Assembly (NCBI GenBank): GCA_016709845.1
Contig: JADJMA010000053.1
Span: 1-17,024, forward strand
Direction of reading: 5' to 3'
Source: Flammeovirgaceae bacterium
GTDB lineage: Bacteria > Bacteroidota > Bacteroidia > Cytophagales > Cyclobacteriaceae
DNA length: 17,024 nucleotides
Under the pieces are notes generated by a model. It made no database searches. It was not told where the DNA came from and worked only from the letters and a program-made list of their open reading frames with translations. The position numbers and the translations under genes are program-made. Numbering within the stretch: position 1 is the stretch's first letter; each line of letters opens with the position of its first letter. Shown here piece by piece: positions 1-10,300 of this stretch.

Positions 1-90
1 CAGAAACCACAATAAATAACTTATTCCACTCAACGGCAGTGTTCGGCAATACTTCAGAAACGACTATTTTATTTCAAGCTTCCATAGGAA

Positions 91-2780
91 TTAAAACCGA
101 TAACTCCAGGTCGCCGCAAGTGCCCCTTTGCGGTCAAGCTGAAATCCGTTGAAATCATTCTTAACCGGTTGTATCCATCGCCAAAACCAAAACGATTACC
201 TGCAAAACCGTCCACCTGGGATGATGGCATTCAGTCCCAACCCGACATCCCAGAATTGTCCGCCATAATTCGCGGGAAAATCCATCGGACCGATACGCGC
301 GTTGAATGAATCAAAGTCCCGCTGTACCGCGCCTTGCAGGTGATACGCACTCGCACGAAAGCTGTTAACCATTGCGTCAGATCACAACCACCCCACGTTG
401 TCGCCTGAAAAATATCACCCAGACGGTAACCGGATTTATTTTTCTCTTCCATGCGTTTGACACCACTCAGTTGCGCACCCCACGACCAACGGCTTTTCTC
501 TCCGGCATAAGTCAAACTTGGCATAAAATCCCAGGTACCACTCCCAAGCTGCATGCCAAAATGGATCAATCCACCATCAATCTGAGCCATGCGACGCAAT
601 TCTATATCCACCTTTCCGGTAGGTGCACTAAGTCCCAGATTCATATGGATGCGATGACCGGGAATATTGATCAACTTAATTAATGATGAAAATACGTATC
701 CCCGACAGCGCCGGTTTCATGACCCGAAGCACCCATGTTCGTGCACACCCGGTACAGGAGGTGGACGCCCGGCCACTTGCGCAGATTCATGTCCATGTCC
801 ATGAAAGTCGGCATTAGCATGACATTGAGCCATTTCGTCGGTGCATACATGATATCGAGCATATGCATGCGCATGTTCATGTATGCGGGTGTGAACCGGC
901 ATGGCGTTGCATCGTTGCAACCTTGATCAACAACTGTTTGATCACTCACTTTATGTGCGCCATGCATCATGCTTCCATCGGATTTACCCAGCATAAACCG
1001 GTAACCCATCATGAAATCTCCAGGTTTATCGAGCATATGACCGAACATAATGCCAGCTGGAGGAGTTTTGTGGTGATGGTGCTTGGATGAATCCTGATGA
1101 TGAGAGGAATTACCTGTAGGCAGGGACAAATTGGTTGGTTCTATGTCAAATTTCAGTGCCGCATTTGCCACATAGTAATCAAAATCGGCAAAACTGTTAT
1201 TTCCGCTTCCTATCTGCAGAGAGCTGACGCGAGTATAGTATTCAAAACCGGCTTCCAGCGCGACGCCTTTTCCGAGCATCTTACTCAATGTACTCCACCG
1301 CTGAATGCCCCAAAACCTGCTAAACGATGATCGCTGGAAAAATTATCGGGTAATTTTCCCGCATCGAATGACATTGTTTTGGCTATAGCGCTAACTGATA
1401 GCCCATCAACTGAGTTGCCATTTTGGTCAACCAGATTAAAAATCGAATCGCCAAAATATTGCACATTTGGATTTTTAGTATCAATCCAGATTTGGCGACC
1501 TAGACTATCGACTTCATTTTTTAGATATGTCTGTTTAGAAAACAAATAGGGTCGATAAAAGCTTGCAGCATCTTGAGAATAATAGCGAATCCGTGGTGTC
1601 AACGTCCACCTGCTCCCAATCGGTTGCACCCAATTGGCATCAAAGGTATGGGTATTAATGCCCCAATCATCCACTGATAATCGGTAACCGAGATGTAATG
1701 CCGCATCGAGCGCACCGATATGCTGAACATATTTAGTGTTAATGGCGACTTGATTGCGGATATTGGGTCGCTGTTCAATGAGCGCACGCAAATCACCGGC
1801 AATCGGTGTTGTCTGGCTATTGTTTAAAGCAGCCGGATCAATAAAAATCACCGACATCACCTTATAGGGATTCTCCATAAACCCCTCGCTACGGGTATAA
1901 CCAATATTGGCATCAATAAACGCAATCTTGGTTCAGAACCTGAGTTAAGCCAACATTTGCCACCCAATCATGCCGATTACCTTGCAATATTTCCAGAACC
2001 GCCACGGCTTGTAATTTGCTGGGAAAATGCAGTTTTGGTGATATAAGGTGAGGCATCAGGGTCCAGAATGGCGCCAATCTCACTATGCGTATATCCCCCC
2101 CCAAATTTAACACTGGTTAGCTTTTGATTAAAATCCAAACGCCCGCCAATATTGCCATAGCTGGATTTATAATCCCTCTCTCTTGAAAACCCGCCGCCTA
2201 TATTGATTGCCGCTTCATTCCGCTCATGACTTAAACCAAAATTAGCCTGATGACGAGTTTCCGGTGAAGCTGATGACATAACCATCACCGACCGGCTATC
2301 TTTACCCTGTAACTGACCACCTTGGGGATCCCGTTGAATTGGATTTAAATCTCGATCTAAATAGACTGAGCTATTAATAATGGGAGAAGCACCAACAACC
2401 ACTACTCCTGCTTCAGTATTGCTTAAAATGGGGCGATTGCCGTTGGCAACCAGCGGAGAAATCGTAATCGGCGTAGCACCCGACCAGGTGTCCTGCGTAT
2501 AGCCAAAAGAAAATTTAGTACGGTCTGTCAGTGACAAATTACCACTGCCATGTAAAACATCTGCAGTGATTGGTTTTAAACTTTGGGGCACACCAAAGAG
2601 ATTTCGCTCGCCTTCCTGATAACGACTATACTGGAAATTGATCCGGTCTGTTCCTGCTGCATGCCCAGGTGCTATCAATAGACCTGGCAATACCAATGCG
2701 GCAGATGTTAATGCATGTAGTGTATTTCTTGGTTTTGGAGGTGGGACTGATTGATGGCTGCCATCCTGATGCTGGGGCAT
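91..2780 (-). CDS. DUF3570 outer-membrane beta-barrel protein with Met/His-rich centre (frameshifted)
   Basis: This is one gene of about 890 codons when the frames are joined. It starts at 2780 (MPQHQDGSHQ) with a signal-peptide-like stretch (AALVLPGLLIAPGHAA) and then reads as DUF3570 (INFQYSRYQEGERNLFG onward, many alternating beta strands) to about 1290. From about 1130 to 780 comes a segment rich in Met and His (HHQDSSKHHHH, MMGYRFMLG, MNMRMHMLDIMY, MLMPTFMDMDMN). A second barrel-like part follows (PGHRIHMNLGLSAPTG, MQLGSGTWDFMPSLTYAG) and ends in AATWSYRF at stop 91-93; a terminal Phe is usual for BamA-inserted barrels. Breaks lie near 1980, 1915, 1290, 790-745 (out and back), 680, 355, 215 and 150, each with a clean continuation in another frame. 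It is last in an apparent operon behind the thioredoxin and DUF4266 lipoprotein, an association known for this family. Function is unknown; the Met/His content suggests a copper or other soft-metal role, which is inference. Confidence 0.85.
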
Positions 2781-2837
2781 AACTGTTTCGCTGTAAATTT
2801 TATTTACCTTAAAAAAACAACCGCTAATGAAGACTAC

Positions 2838-3062
2838 CTAATAACAGCCACAGCCACCGCCGCCCGAAGATGATTTATGGCTTGGAGCAGCCTCGCGACT
2901 GCTGTAATTGTGGGATTGTAATTCACTTTGTAAGGGATGGGGATCCAATTCCATCTGAGGTTTTGCAAGATTACCTCGCTCCCATGGCGACATTGATACA
3001 GCCAGCCAGCGCAATACACATTCCGACGAGTATTAATCGAATCGTGACATATCGTTTTTCAT
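2838..3062 (-). CDS. DUF4266 small lipoprotein (two compensating frameshifts)
   Basis: When joined it reads MKKRYVTIRLILVG, then lipobox LAGC, then PWERGNLAKPQMELDP, and a Ser/Gly tail with SREAAPSHKSSSGGGGCGCY at the stop. PWERGNLA and the Gly-rich CGC terminus are the hallmarks I know for DUF4266 lipoproteins (about 75 residues). The lipobox Cys implies export and lipid anchoring. Two indels break it. One A is missing after the ATG: the plus strand has five T at 3055-3059 where six would give MKKRY. One extra base lies near 2996, just before PWERG. Net length remains a multiple of three. It starts 31 bp after the thioredoxin stop and ends 57 bp before the DUF3570 start, so it is probably co-transcribed with both. 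The Cys-rich tail could bind metal or be a thioredoxin substrate, but this is unproven. Confidence 0.85.
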
Positions 3063-3093
3063 AAAATTGAGAACAGCACCACAAGTCCTGTGT

Positions 3094-3603
3094 TTAAGGG
3101 TGTTCCATCACCAACTGCGTAATTAAAGCGCGTAATTGTTCAGATTCACCGGGACGGAATCTTTGATGGATATGACGAATATTTCCTTTTCGGTCAATTA
3201 AATAGGAAGTTGGCATCGCCATTACTTCAAAACCTTTAGCACACTGTTTACCCGGATCCGTAATAATCGAAAAATCGACTGGATATTTAGCAATAAATTC
3301 TTGCGCATCGGTTACTTTTTCATCCAGATTAACACCGATCACACGCAGACCTTTATCCTTCAATTCATGATCTAGTTGATTTAAAAAAGGAAAAGATTTT
3401 ACACAAGGCGGACACCAGGATGCCCAGAAATCCATGTAGACAACATTCCCTTTCAATTCCTGCAAATTATGGGCAGGGGCACCCTCCAATGTAGTCAACG
3501 TACAAGCAGGCGAAATCTTATCAAGATGCTCTGCAATTAAAGGCATTGCATACAGACTAAACATTGGAATTAAAAAAAATAACCACTTTATTTTTTTAAT
3601 CAT
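3094..3603 (-). CDS. TlpA-like periplasmic thioredoxin
   Basis: Intact reading frame of 169 residues, one of the few unbroken genes here. I chose the start at 3603 (MIKKIKWLFFLIPMF) rather than the upstream in-frame ATG at 3660. It gives an immediate N-terminal membrane/signal segment and has GAAGG about 10 bases upstream. The fold motifs are in order: a DFWASWCPPC active site near residue 60, LRVIGVNLDE in the middle, and the cis-Pro loop AMPTSYLIDRKGNI near residue 130. This matches TlpA/ResA-type thiol:disulfide proteins, which reduce or isomerise disulfides in the periplasm and often serve metal insertion. It lies directly upstream of the DUF4266 and DUF3570 genes, so its likely clients are those proteins (the lipoprotein has a CGC tail). 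Client identity is inference. Confidence 0.93.
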   Translation of the reverse strand: MIKKIKWLFFLIPMFSLYAMPLIAEHLDKISPACTLTTLEGAPAHNLQELKGNVVYMDFWASWCPPCVKSFPFLNQLDHELKDKGLRVIGVNLDEKVTDAQEFIAKYPVDFSIITDPGKQCAKGFEVMAMPTSYLIDRKGNIRHIHQRFRPGESEQLRALITQLVMEHP

Positions 3604-3728
3604 TGCTCTTGTACCTTCATTGATTACTTGAATTATTTGACCATACTGTCTAATCATCATCCAGGCTCACCACTACAAGAAACTGGGATATCAAATAAGC
3701 CACGGTTTAACATTCAAAAAGTCAACAA

Positions 3729-4188
3729 TCATTCAAACTGTCTGACATTAATATCTGTTCCGGCATGAGCACCTGCTGCTGTCTTACAATGATAGTCAAC
3801 GACAAATTGCCTTGGGCCTACATCGGTTTTGCTCACCACTAACAAATAAACTCCATTTCCACCTTGCAGTATAATGGGGGCTTGGATTTGCATCACCTGA
3901 AACTGTATCGCTTACACTAACCGCCTTGTCATCTTTAATTAACACCAAATTAACTAATAAATGATCTACTGGAGCGGAAAGATCTATGATATCGGCTTCT
4001 AAATAATCAACCGGTCCATTGCCACTATCAAAACAAGAAATTTGCGCATAGCCGGTAAAATTTCTAATAGTACCCGTTGGATCCAATACTGCGCCCCCTT
4101 CATCCGCTCCACTGAACTGTGCATACCCCAATGTACACGCCACCATGAAAATGCCGATTGATAATTTTTTCAGGACTCTGAATTGCAT
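3729..4188 (-). CDS. Secreted protein of unknown function (one frameshift)
   Basis: Starts at 4188 (MQFRVLKKLSIGIFMVACTL) behind a good ribosome binding site, GGAG at 4197-4200. The N-terminus is a typical Sec signal peptide (KKLSIGIFMVACTLGYA). The mature part, about 125 residues, contains GYAQISCFDSGNG, LVNLVLIKDDKAVS, GGNGVYLLVVSKTDVGP and FVVDYHCKTAAGAHAGTD. It looks like a small beta-rich periplasmic domain with two Cys that could form a disulfide. The frame shifts at the five-G run 3876-3880 (plus strand) and ends at 3729-3731 after VRQFE. I do not recognise the family. It is first in the strand-matched run leading to the thioredoxin gene (126-bp gap), so it may belong to the same transcript or be a thioredoxin client. 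Confidence 0.7.
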
Positions 4189-4292
4189 AATTAATTCTCC
4201 TACGCCATTAATAACTGTATTAAACTATTTCTAGAACTCCACCCTACAGCAGTGCTCCTCTTATTATCTTGTTCAGACAAATAAATAGCAAT

Positions 4293-4307
4293 GCGACAAA
4301 ATGTCGC
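4293..4307. other. Perfect small hairpin GCGACA-AAA-TGTCGC
   Basis: A six-base stem with a three-base loop lies 14 bp from the terminator below and shares the CGACA/TGTCG core with it. It lies in the leader of the secreted-protein gene. It may be part of a compound terminator or a regulatory hairpin; no T-run follows it directly. Confidence 0.5.
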
Positions 4308-4320
4308 ACCTCCATCAACA

Positions 4321-4356
4321 AAAAACCGACAAGTTATTGCATGCATGTCGGTTTTT
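4321..4356. terminator. Bidirectional intrinsic terminator
   Basis: The 11-base arms AAAAACCGACA (4321-4331) and TGTCGGTTTTT (4346-4356) pair perfectly around a 14-base loop. Reading on the minus strand the stem is followed by a run of T, and reading on the plus strand it ends in five T. It lies between the efflux cluster, which ends at 4500, and the thioredoxin/DUF3570 cluster, which starts at 4188. Its likely job is to stop transcripts leaving the efflux operon. Confidence 0.85.
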
Positions 4357-4499
4357 AAATCGCTATTTACACGAATGCTTCATTTTAGAAAACACAAACT
4401 TGAACTACAGTAAAAAAGTAAGTAGCTAAATCGTACTGTTTCAGTGATCAAATATTAATTTATGTAATACGATTCTTTGCCTGGGTTACAGGCGGATTT

Positions 4500-4865
4500 C
4501 TAAAGGGAGACAGCTAATGGAGGGCGTTGTGGCTGTTCAGGTATAAATGAGGTAAAACCGGGATTAAATGAAGTAATTGCAGTAGTGTCGTTAGTGGGTA
4601 TGGGCGCACGATAGCTCGACAAAATCTGGGTATTACTGTATGTGTCACAAGAAGTATCGTCGCATGGCAGGTTTGTTAGCAAATGGTCGGTTAGCCCTCA
4701 GCTTATGACAGTCACCATGATGATGATTATCAGCTATCATTGTCTTATCATAGTGCTTGCTAAAATCTTCCTGCATACACACTGACAGAACGGCAGCAGC
4801 AATGCCTTGCAGGGGCAGCTCCAGCATGGAAAAAACAATATCCACTTGGATTTTAAAGTTTCCAT
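4500..4865 (-). CDS. CzcI-like small secreted metal-resistance protein (frameshifted)
   Basis: Joined, it starts at 4865 (METLKSKWILFF) and continues LELPLQGIAAAVLSVCMQED, then HHHGDCHKLRANRPF, NLPCDDTSCDTYSN and a Pro-rich end, IPEQPQRPPLAVSL. The pattern is a hydrophobic leader with LPLQ, a Cys and His cluster, a second Cys pair and a closing Pro/Arg-Pro-Pro motif. It resembles the CzcI-type small periplasmic proteins that accompany Czc/Cnr/Cus RND pumps. Breaks lie at the A6 run 4829-4834 (plus strand) and near 4675. The start is 15 bp after the adaptor stop, so it is the last gene of the efflux operon. CzcI-type proteins are thought to act in metal sensing or regulation. The family call rests on pattern and context, not on alignment. 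Confidence 0.65.
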
Positions 4866-4880
4866 TTTTTTAAACACATT

Positions 4881-6151
4881 TTAGTGCTCATGCGATGTCT
4901 CGCCTTTTTTCATCTCCCCGATCAAGTAATAGGCATTGTTCCATGCCACTTTAGCGTTCATAGGTAGCGGTTCGAGGAGGTTGATTTCCACCCAACCTTC
5001 ACTAGAAATGCCTGTTCTTATTTCAACAGGACTGAACACCCATTCCATTTTTCCGCTTTCCTGGCGCGTGTGCGCCATAAAAATGTAAGGCTTACCTTCC
5101 TCTATGATGATGGCTTCTTCCGGTAGAGCTTTAACGGACTCACTTTCTGTGTGGATTTTTCCACGGATGTACATTCCCGGAATAAGAAAGTGTTCCTTTT
5201 GATCGATCTCGGCGTGCACACGAACTGCCATAGGTTTTCTCTCAAAATTCTTTTCAACAGAAAAGATTATGGCTGATAAATTTTTATCCGGAACTGATTG
5301 AACCGTGAATGATACTTTTGACCTTTTTTACTTTATATATATCTTTCTCAAAACCATTAGATCAGCATGTATATAATCATTATTTATAACACCGAACATT
5401 GGTGCTTGGGGATCTATAAACTGCCCTGTCTGTATCAATACTTTTTCGATATAGCCATCAATAGGGCTTACTACCGGTACATATGGAGAAATATTCCCAT
5501 CCCTGACCTTTCTCACCTCGATACTTAATTGCTTCAACTGTGCCTCAAAACCTTTTGCTTCGCCCTTAATGGTTTGGTAATCAGCTTGCGTTTGTTGATA
5601 GGTCTTGCCTGAGCCTATCCCTTCATCGTAAAGCCTTTTTTGACGGTCGTATTCTTTCTCCAGAAATTGCATCTGGTTATATACTTTTATGTATGCGATT
5701 TGGAGGTTTGTTAGGTTAGGGTGTGAAAGGTAGGCGAGTACCTGACTTTTTTTTACTCTTTCTCCCTCAATTACTTTGATATCAATTACATTGGCTCCTA
5801 AAATAGCCGTCACTATGGCTTTATGCTGAGGAAACAGTTCCAATCTGCCGTTGACATTCACCACCCCAGAAAGCGCACGTATAGGTATCGTATCTACTTT
5901 GATGTTAAACTATTAAATTTTTGCGTTGAAAGATGCACTGCATTCATTTCTTCTGCGTCGTTATAGTCCTTTGTTGGCGTTATCCTCATGAGGATGCTCA
6001 TCATGGCCATGCTCTTTTTAGCATTTCCTTTCTGAGACGCCTGATTTTTACCATCTCCCAAATTACTGTTGTCATCCGATTTTCTAGTACAACTGGTAAG
6101 TAAAATTGCTATTAAGACCAAGGTAAATGGGAATAGGATGTATTTTTTCAT
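4881..6151 (-). CDS. RND efflux periplasmic adaptor, lipoprotein with His-rich N-terminus (CusB/CzcB-like, frameshifted)
   Basis: About 423 codons when joined. It opens with a lipoprotein signal (MKKYILFPFTLVLIAILLTSC). A His/Asp/Glu metal-binding stretch follows, visible one frame over (EHGHDEHPHEDN near 6010-5975). Next come the first half-lipoyl and barrel part (GVVNVNGRLELFPQHKAIV, GERVKKSQVLAYLSHPNL), a coiled-coil hairpin (FLEKEYDRQKRLYDEGIGSG to LKQLSIEVRKVRD), and the second lipoyl half (VVSPIDGYIEKVLIQTGQF). The membrane-proximal domain follows (EKNFEENPMAVRVHAEID, IPGMYIRGKIHTESESVKAL), ending in GETSHEH. Breaks lie near 6000, 5890, 5350 and 5240. Its role is to link the inner-membrane pump to the outer-membrane channel and hand over metal. 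It starts 33 bp after the pump stop, so it is in the same operon. The style of the sequence is like adaptors of Bacteroidota. Confidence 0.88.
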
Positions 6152-6184
6152 CGTTATTTACTCTTTATTTATTTGATTTTCGCG

Positions 6185-7350
6185 TTAGTTTGAGGTTTTT
6201 AAGAAGTATTCCAGCTGGTAGCGACTATCCAGATAATTGCCAAAGGCATTCCATGAGTCGACTTCAATACGAATCGCTTCTCTCATGTTTTGCAAAAATG
6301 TTACACAGTCTATGGCGCCTTCCTTATAAGCAGTAATTGCTCCGGTTTGCTGCTCCCTGGCCATAGGAAGCGCCCTATCCCGGTAGTATTGCCATGAGTT
6401 CAGCCACTTGATGTACTGCTCACGGATATTTTGGTAAGCCGCAGTTAGTTCTAGCTGAGATTGCTGAAGATTCTGATTGGCAATTGTGTGTTCGATCTTT
6501 GCAGCCTGCGATCTTCCCAGTTCCGGTGCAAAAATAACGGTACTTCAATGCCAACCTGAAATTGATGAAGTCCAGGCAGACCAGATATTTCTTGTTTGCC
6601 ATACTGTAAACTTAACTTGGGTAAAATTGCGAACGCCTCTCTTTGATAGCAGCCTCTGCTACACTAACCTTTTGCTTAGAAACATTAAGTACAGGATGGG
6701 CGTCTATAGAATCTGATATTAAGTTCAGTGGACTTTCCAATTGATTTGCAGGGATATCTGGGACGGTGAATACAGTGTCAGTGACAAACCATAGGTTCAA
6801 TCGATGCAGCGCACTTCAATAGTCGCGATAGGCCTGTTCTTTCTGTATCTGCACTTGATTTCCCTGATTCGAGGTTGCCAGGTATTCCAACTTAGAAGTC
6901 GCTTTAACTTCAAGTCTTATCCGGGCTGCCCGTTCAATATCCATGAATATCGAGTCCAGCCGTTTATAAACCTGATAATTATTTTTAGCGGTATACGCCA
7001 TAGCCCAAGCTCGGCTTACTTCCCGTTCTACTTCTATCACAGACAGGTTAAGCGCCTTCTCAGCCAATGCCACCCGCTCTTTTGTAGCTCCAGTTTAGGA
7101 ATAATACCAAATATATTAATATTGCTCTGTTTGATACCAACATTCATATAAGTAGTTTCTGGGGTATACCCTATCTTTTCTGCACCAGTGAAGATTGAGG
7201 TACTACCAAGGTCCCAAGCAGTTTTTTCTGAACTTCTTGGTTTTCAATTTCAAGTCTTGCTGCCTGTATCTTTGGAAAATTCTGTACAGCTAATTCCTTA
7301 GCTTGCTCCAGGGTAATCGTTTGCAGACTGTCTATTGGCTGTGTTTTGCA
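6185..7350 (-). CDS. C-terminal TolC-like outer-membrane factor domain of the fused pump
   Basis: This is the 3' part of the pump gene, listed separately because of its different role. It contains QTITLEQAKELAVQNFPKIQ, the usual opening of an outer-membrane efflux protein repeat. It then has AEKALNLSVIEVEREVSRAW, YLATSNQGNQVQIQKEQAY, SKQKVSVAEAAIKERRSQFYPS and, near the end, FLQNMREAIRIEVDSWNAFG and YLDSRYQLEYFLKTSN, with the stop at 6185-6187. There is no signal peptide and no usable ribosome binding site between the pump's last helix (about 7380) and this domain. A fusion is therefore more likely than a separate gene, although a frameshift sits exactly at the junction. Fused RND-TolC proteins of this length are known to me mainly from Bacteroidota. 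Confidence 0.8.
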
Positions 7351-10300
7351 TTCACTGTAGAGGCAGTGCCAAGTAGGATACTAACAGCCCACCGCATACA
7401 ATCAGTATGAACAATACATTTGTATTAGGCCGTTGAAGGCTTATAAGGTTTTTCTTATTATTACTTCGATTCTCCACGAAAGCGTAAATTACCGGAAGCA
7501 CTATAAGAGTAAGCAGGGTACCCGAGATCAAACCACCAATAACTACAGTTGCTAAGGGGTGTTGCACTTCAGCACCTGCTGTCACAGAGTATGCCATGGG
7601 CAAGAAGCCGAGTATATCCGTAGCATCTGTAAGTAAAATAGGCCTGATTCTTTCCTTAACTGCTTTAAGTATCCGCTCCTCAATATCGATAATTCCCTCT
7701 TCTTTTAATGAATTGAATCGACTAATTAATACTAAGTCATCAAGCACGGCTACACCAAATAACACAACAAAACCGACTCCGGCTGAAACACTAAAGGGTA
7801 TATCCCGTAACCAAAGAGCGAATACCCCGCCTATGGCCGCTAGAGGAATGGCGGTAAAAAGCATGATCGACTGGGAAAACGACTTCAGGGCAAAATACAG
7901 CAAAACGAAAATCAAAAAATGGTAATTGGCACCACGATAGCTAATCGATTTTTGGCTTTTTGCAGGTTTTCAAACTCTCCGCCGTATATAAGGTAATAGC
8001 CAGGCGGCAAATTCAGCTCAGCACCCAATTTTTGTTGGATATCTTTCACTACGGATTCCATATCACGTCCCCTAATGTTCACTCCCACATAGGTTCTTCG
8101 GAATACATTGTCGCGGGATATTTGCATGGGACCCAGCACAAAGTTGATGTCGGCCAACTCCTTGATCGGAACCTGATTGCCGTTAGGCAAATCGATATAA
8201 AGATTGCGTAAATCGTCAATACTTTTCTGGTGGGTTTTATCAAAACGTATGACCATGTCAAAGCGTTTTTCTCCTTCAAAAATCACTCCAGCCACACCCC
8301 CCAGCAAATGCCGATCTGACATATTCATTCAACTTATCAATATTCAATCCATATTGAGCAATCTTTTCGCGGTTATAGCGCACGGTCATTTGGGGCAGGC
8401 CGGCAGTCCTTTCTGGGTTGACATCACCCACGCCGGGAATGGTCTCGATGATTTTAGCCATCTCATTTGCTTTTTGCGCCAGCACATCAAGATCATCACC
8501 ATATAACTTCACGGCCACATCTTCCCGGACACCCGTTAATAGCTCATTGAAGCGCACTGAATCGGTTGGCTGAAAACCAGGTTGATCCCTCAGCTCGTTA
8601 TCGCTTTTTTTATTTTCTCAATAAGTTCATCTTTTGACTTAGCAGAGATCCATTTACCCTTGTCTTTCCAGAATAATGAACATATCAGCGATATCCATCG
8701 GCATAGGATCTGTAGGAATTTCTGCCACACCAATCCTGGCTAAAGCGATTTTTATTTCCGGAAAATTTTCCAGCAAAATGTTTTCTATTTTTATCGAAAC
8801 ATCAATGGCCTCGCTGAGACTACTACCCGGCCTGATAAGTGCTTGCATAGCAATATCGCCTTCCTCTAACTGCGGTATAAATTCGCCACCCAACCTGGTA
8901 AATGTAAAGATGGCAGCAGCCAGTAACACAATCGCCGCAATCATGACAATTGCTTGGTGCCGTAGGGCACTTTTTAGTAATGGTAGATAAACAAGCTGGA
9001 AGCCATTTATGATCTTTTCTCCGACTTTCTCAAGCGATCTTTCTAACTTACCAGACCAGTTCTTTTGTTCTTTAGTGGTTTTAAAAATAAGGCTGACATC
9101 GCTGGGACATATGTCAGGCAAAGGATAATGGCTCCTAGCATGGTAAACCCAAAAGTGTAGGCCATGGGGTGGGAACATATTTACCTTCTATTCCTGTAAG
9201 GAATAGAATAGGAACAAATACGATCAGTATAATTAGCTGACCGAAAATTGCGGTATTCATCATAGAACTTCCAGCTTGGTAGGCTAGTTCATCCATGACA
9301 TCTTGATCAATATCGAATTTACCGGCCTTAAATTTTTTTGAATTTTCATATGGTGCGTTCTACTATAATCACTGCACCATCAACAATAATTCCAAAGTCA
9401 ATAGCCCCAGGCTTATCAGATTAGCCGATACGTTAAAAAGCTTCATCAAGATAGCGGCAAAGAGGAAGGACAAGAGAATGGTACTGGCAGTAACAATGCC
9501 GCCTCTAATGCTACCTAGAATGATGACTAAGGCAAAATTACAACTAGCGCACCTTCTGTGAGGTTCTCTCTTACTGTGCTGGTAGTCCGTTCTATAAGCG
9601 CGCTTCTGTCAAGAAAAGGTCTAATCTCCAAGCCTTCTGGCAATGATTTCTGAACTTCAGCTATGCGCTTTTGCACGTTTTGGATTACAGCATTAGAATT
9701 TGCCCCCCTTAGCATCAAAATCATGCCACCTACAGCTTCGCGGCCATCCTGCGTGAAAGCGCCATAGCGCACTTGGTGACCAAAATGTATTTTTTCCACT
9801 GCATCTCTGATTAAGACGGGTATGCCATTTACGTCTTTAATAGCAATATTTCCTATATCATCAAGTGAACGTACCAGACCTTCCACGCGGATGAAATTGG
9901 CCATGTTATTTTTTTCAATGTAGGCACCCCCGGTATTGTTATTATTGCGCCGCAAGGCGTCAAATATTTCAGAGATGGAAACATTGTTGGCATTGAGATT
10001 TTCAGGGTTGATTGCTATTTCATACTGCTTAATTTTTCCGCCAAAGGCATTTATTCCGACTACGCCTTCTACCAAGGCTAATTGTCGTCTTACGATCCAA
10101 TCCTGGATGGTACGCAACTCAGTGGGAGAGTACGCTGTTTCATATCCCGGCTTGGGCTGAAGGGTATATTGGTAAATTTCTCCCAGCCCTGTTGTAATGG
10201 GTCCCATAGGACGGACTGCCAAAATTTTCAGGTATTTGTTGTATTACTACATTAAGTTTTTCCTGCACTAATTGCCGTGGCAGATAGGTGCCCATATCAT

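Noticed and set aside
717..1330. Several open frames on both strands over the Met/His-rich part of the DUF3570 gene
   Set aside because: They are shadows: their residues (many His/Met/Ala from ATG and CAT repeats) mirror the real frame. The only useful one, ending VPGVHEHG, is the shifted continuation of the DUF3570 gene itself.
7596..8506. Plus-strand frames opposite the pump
   Set aside because: The minus-strand pump motifs are unambiguous there; the plus-strand translations have no conserved features.
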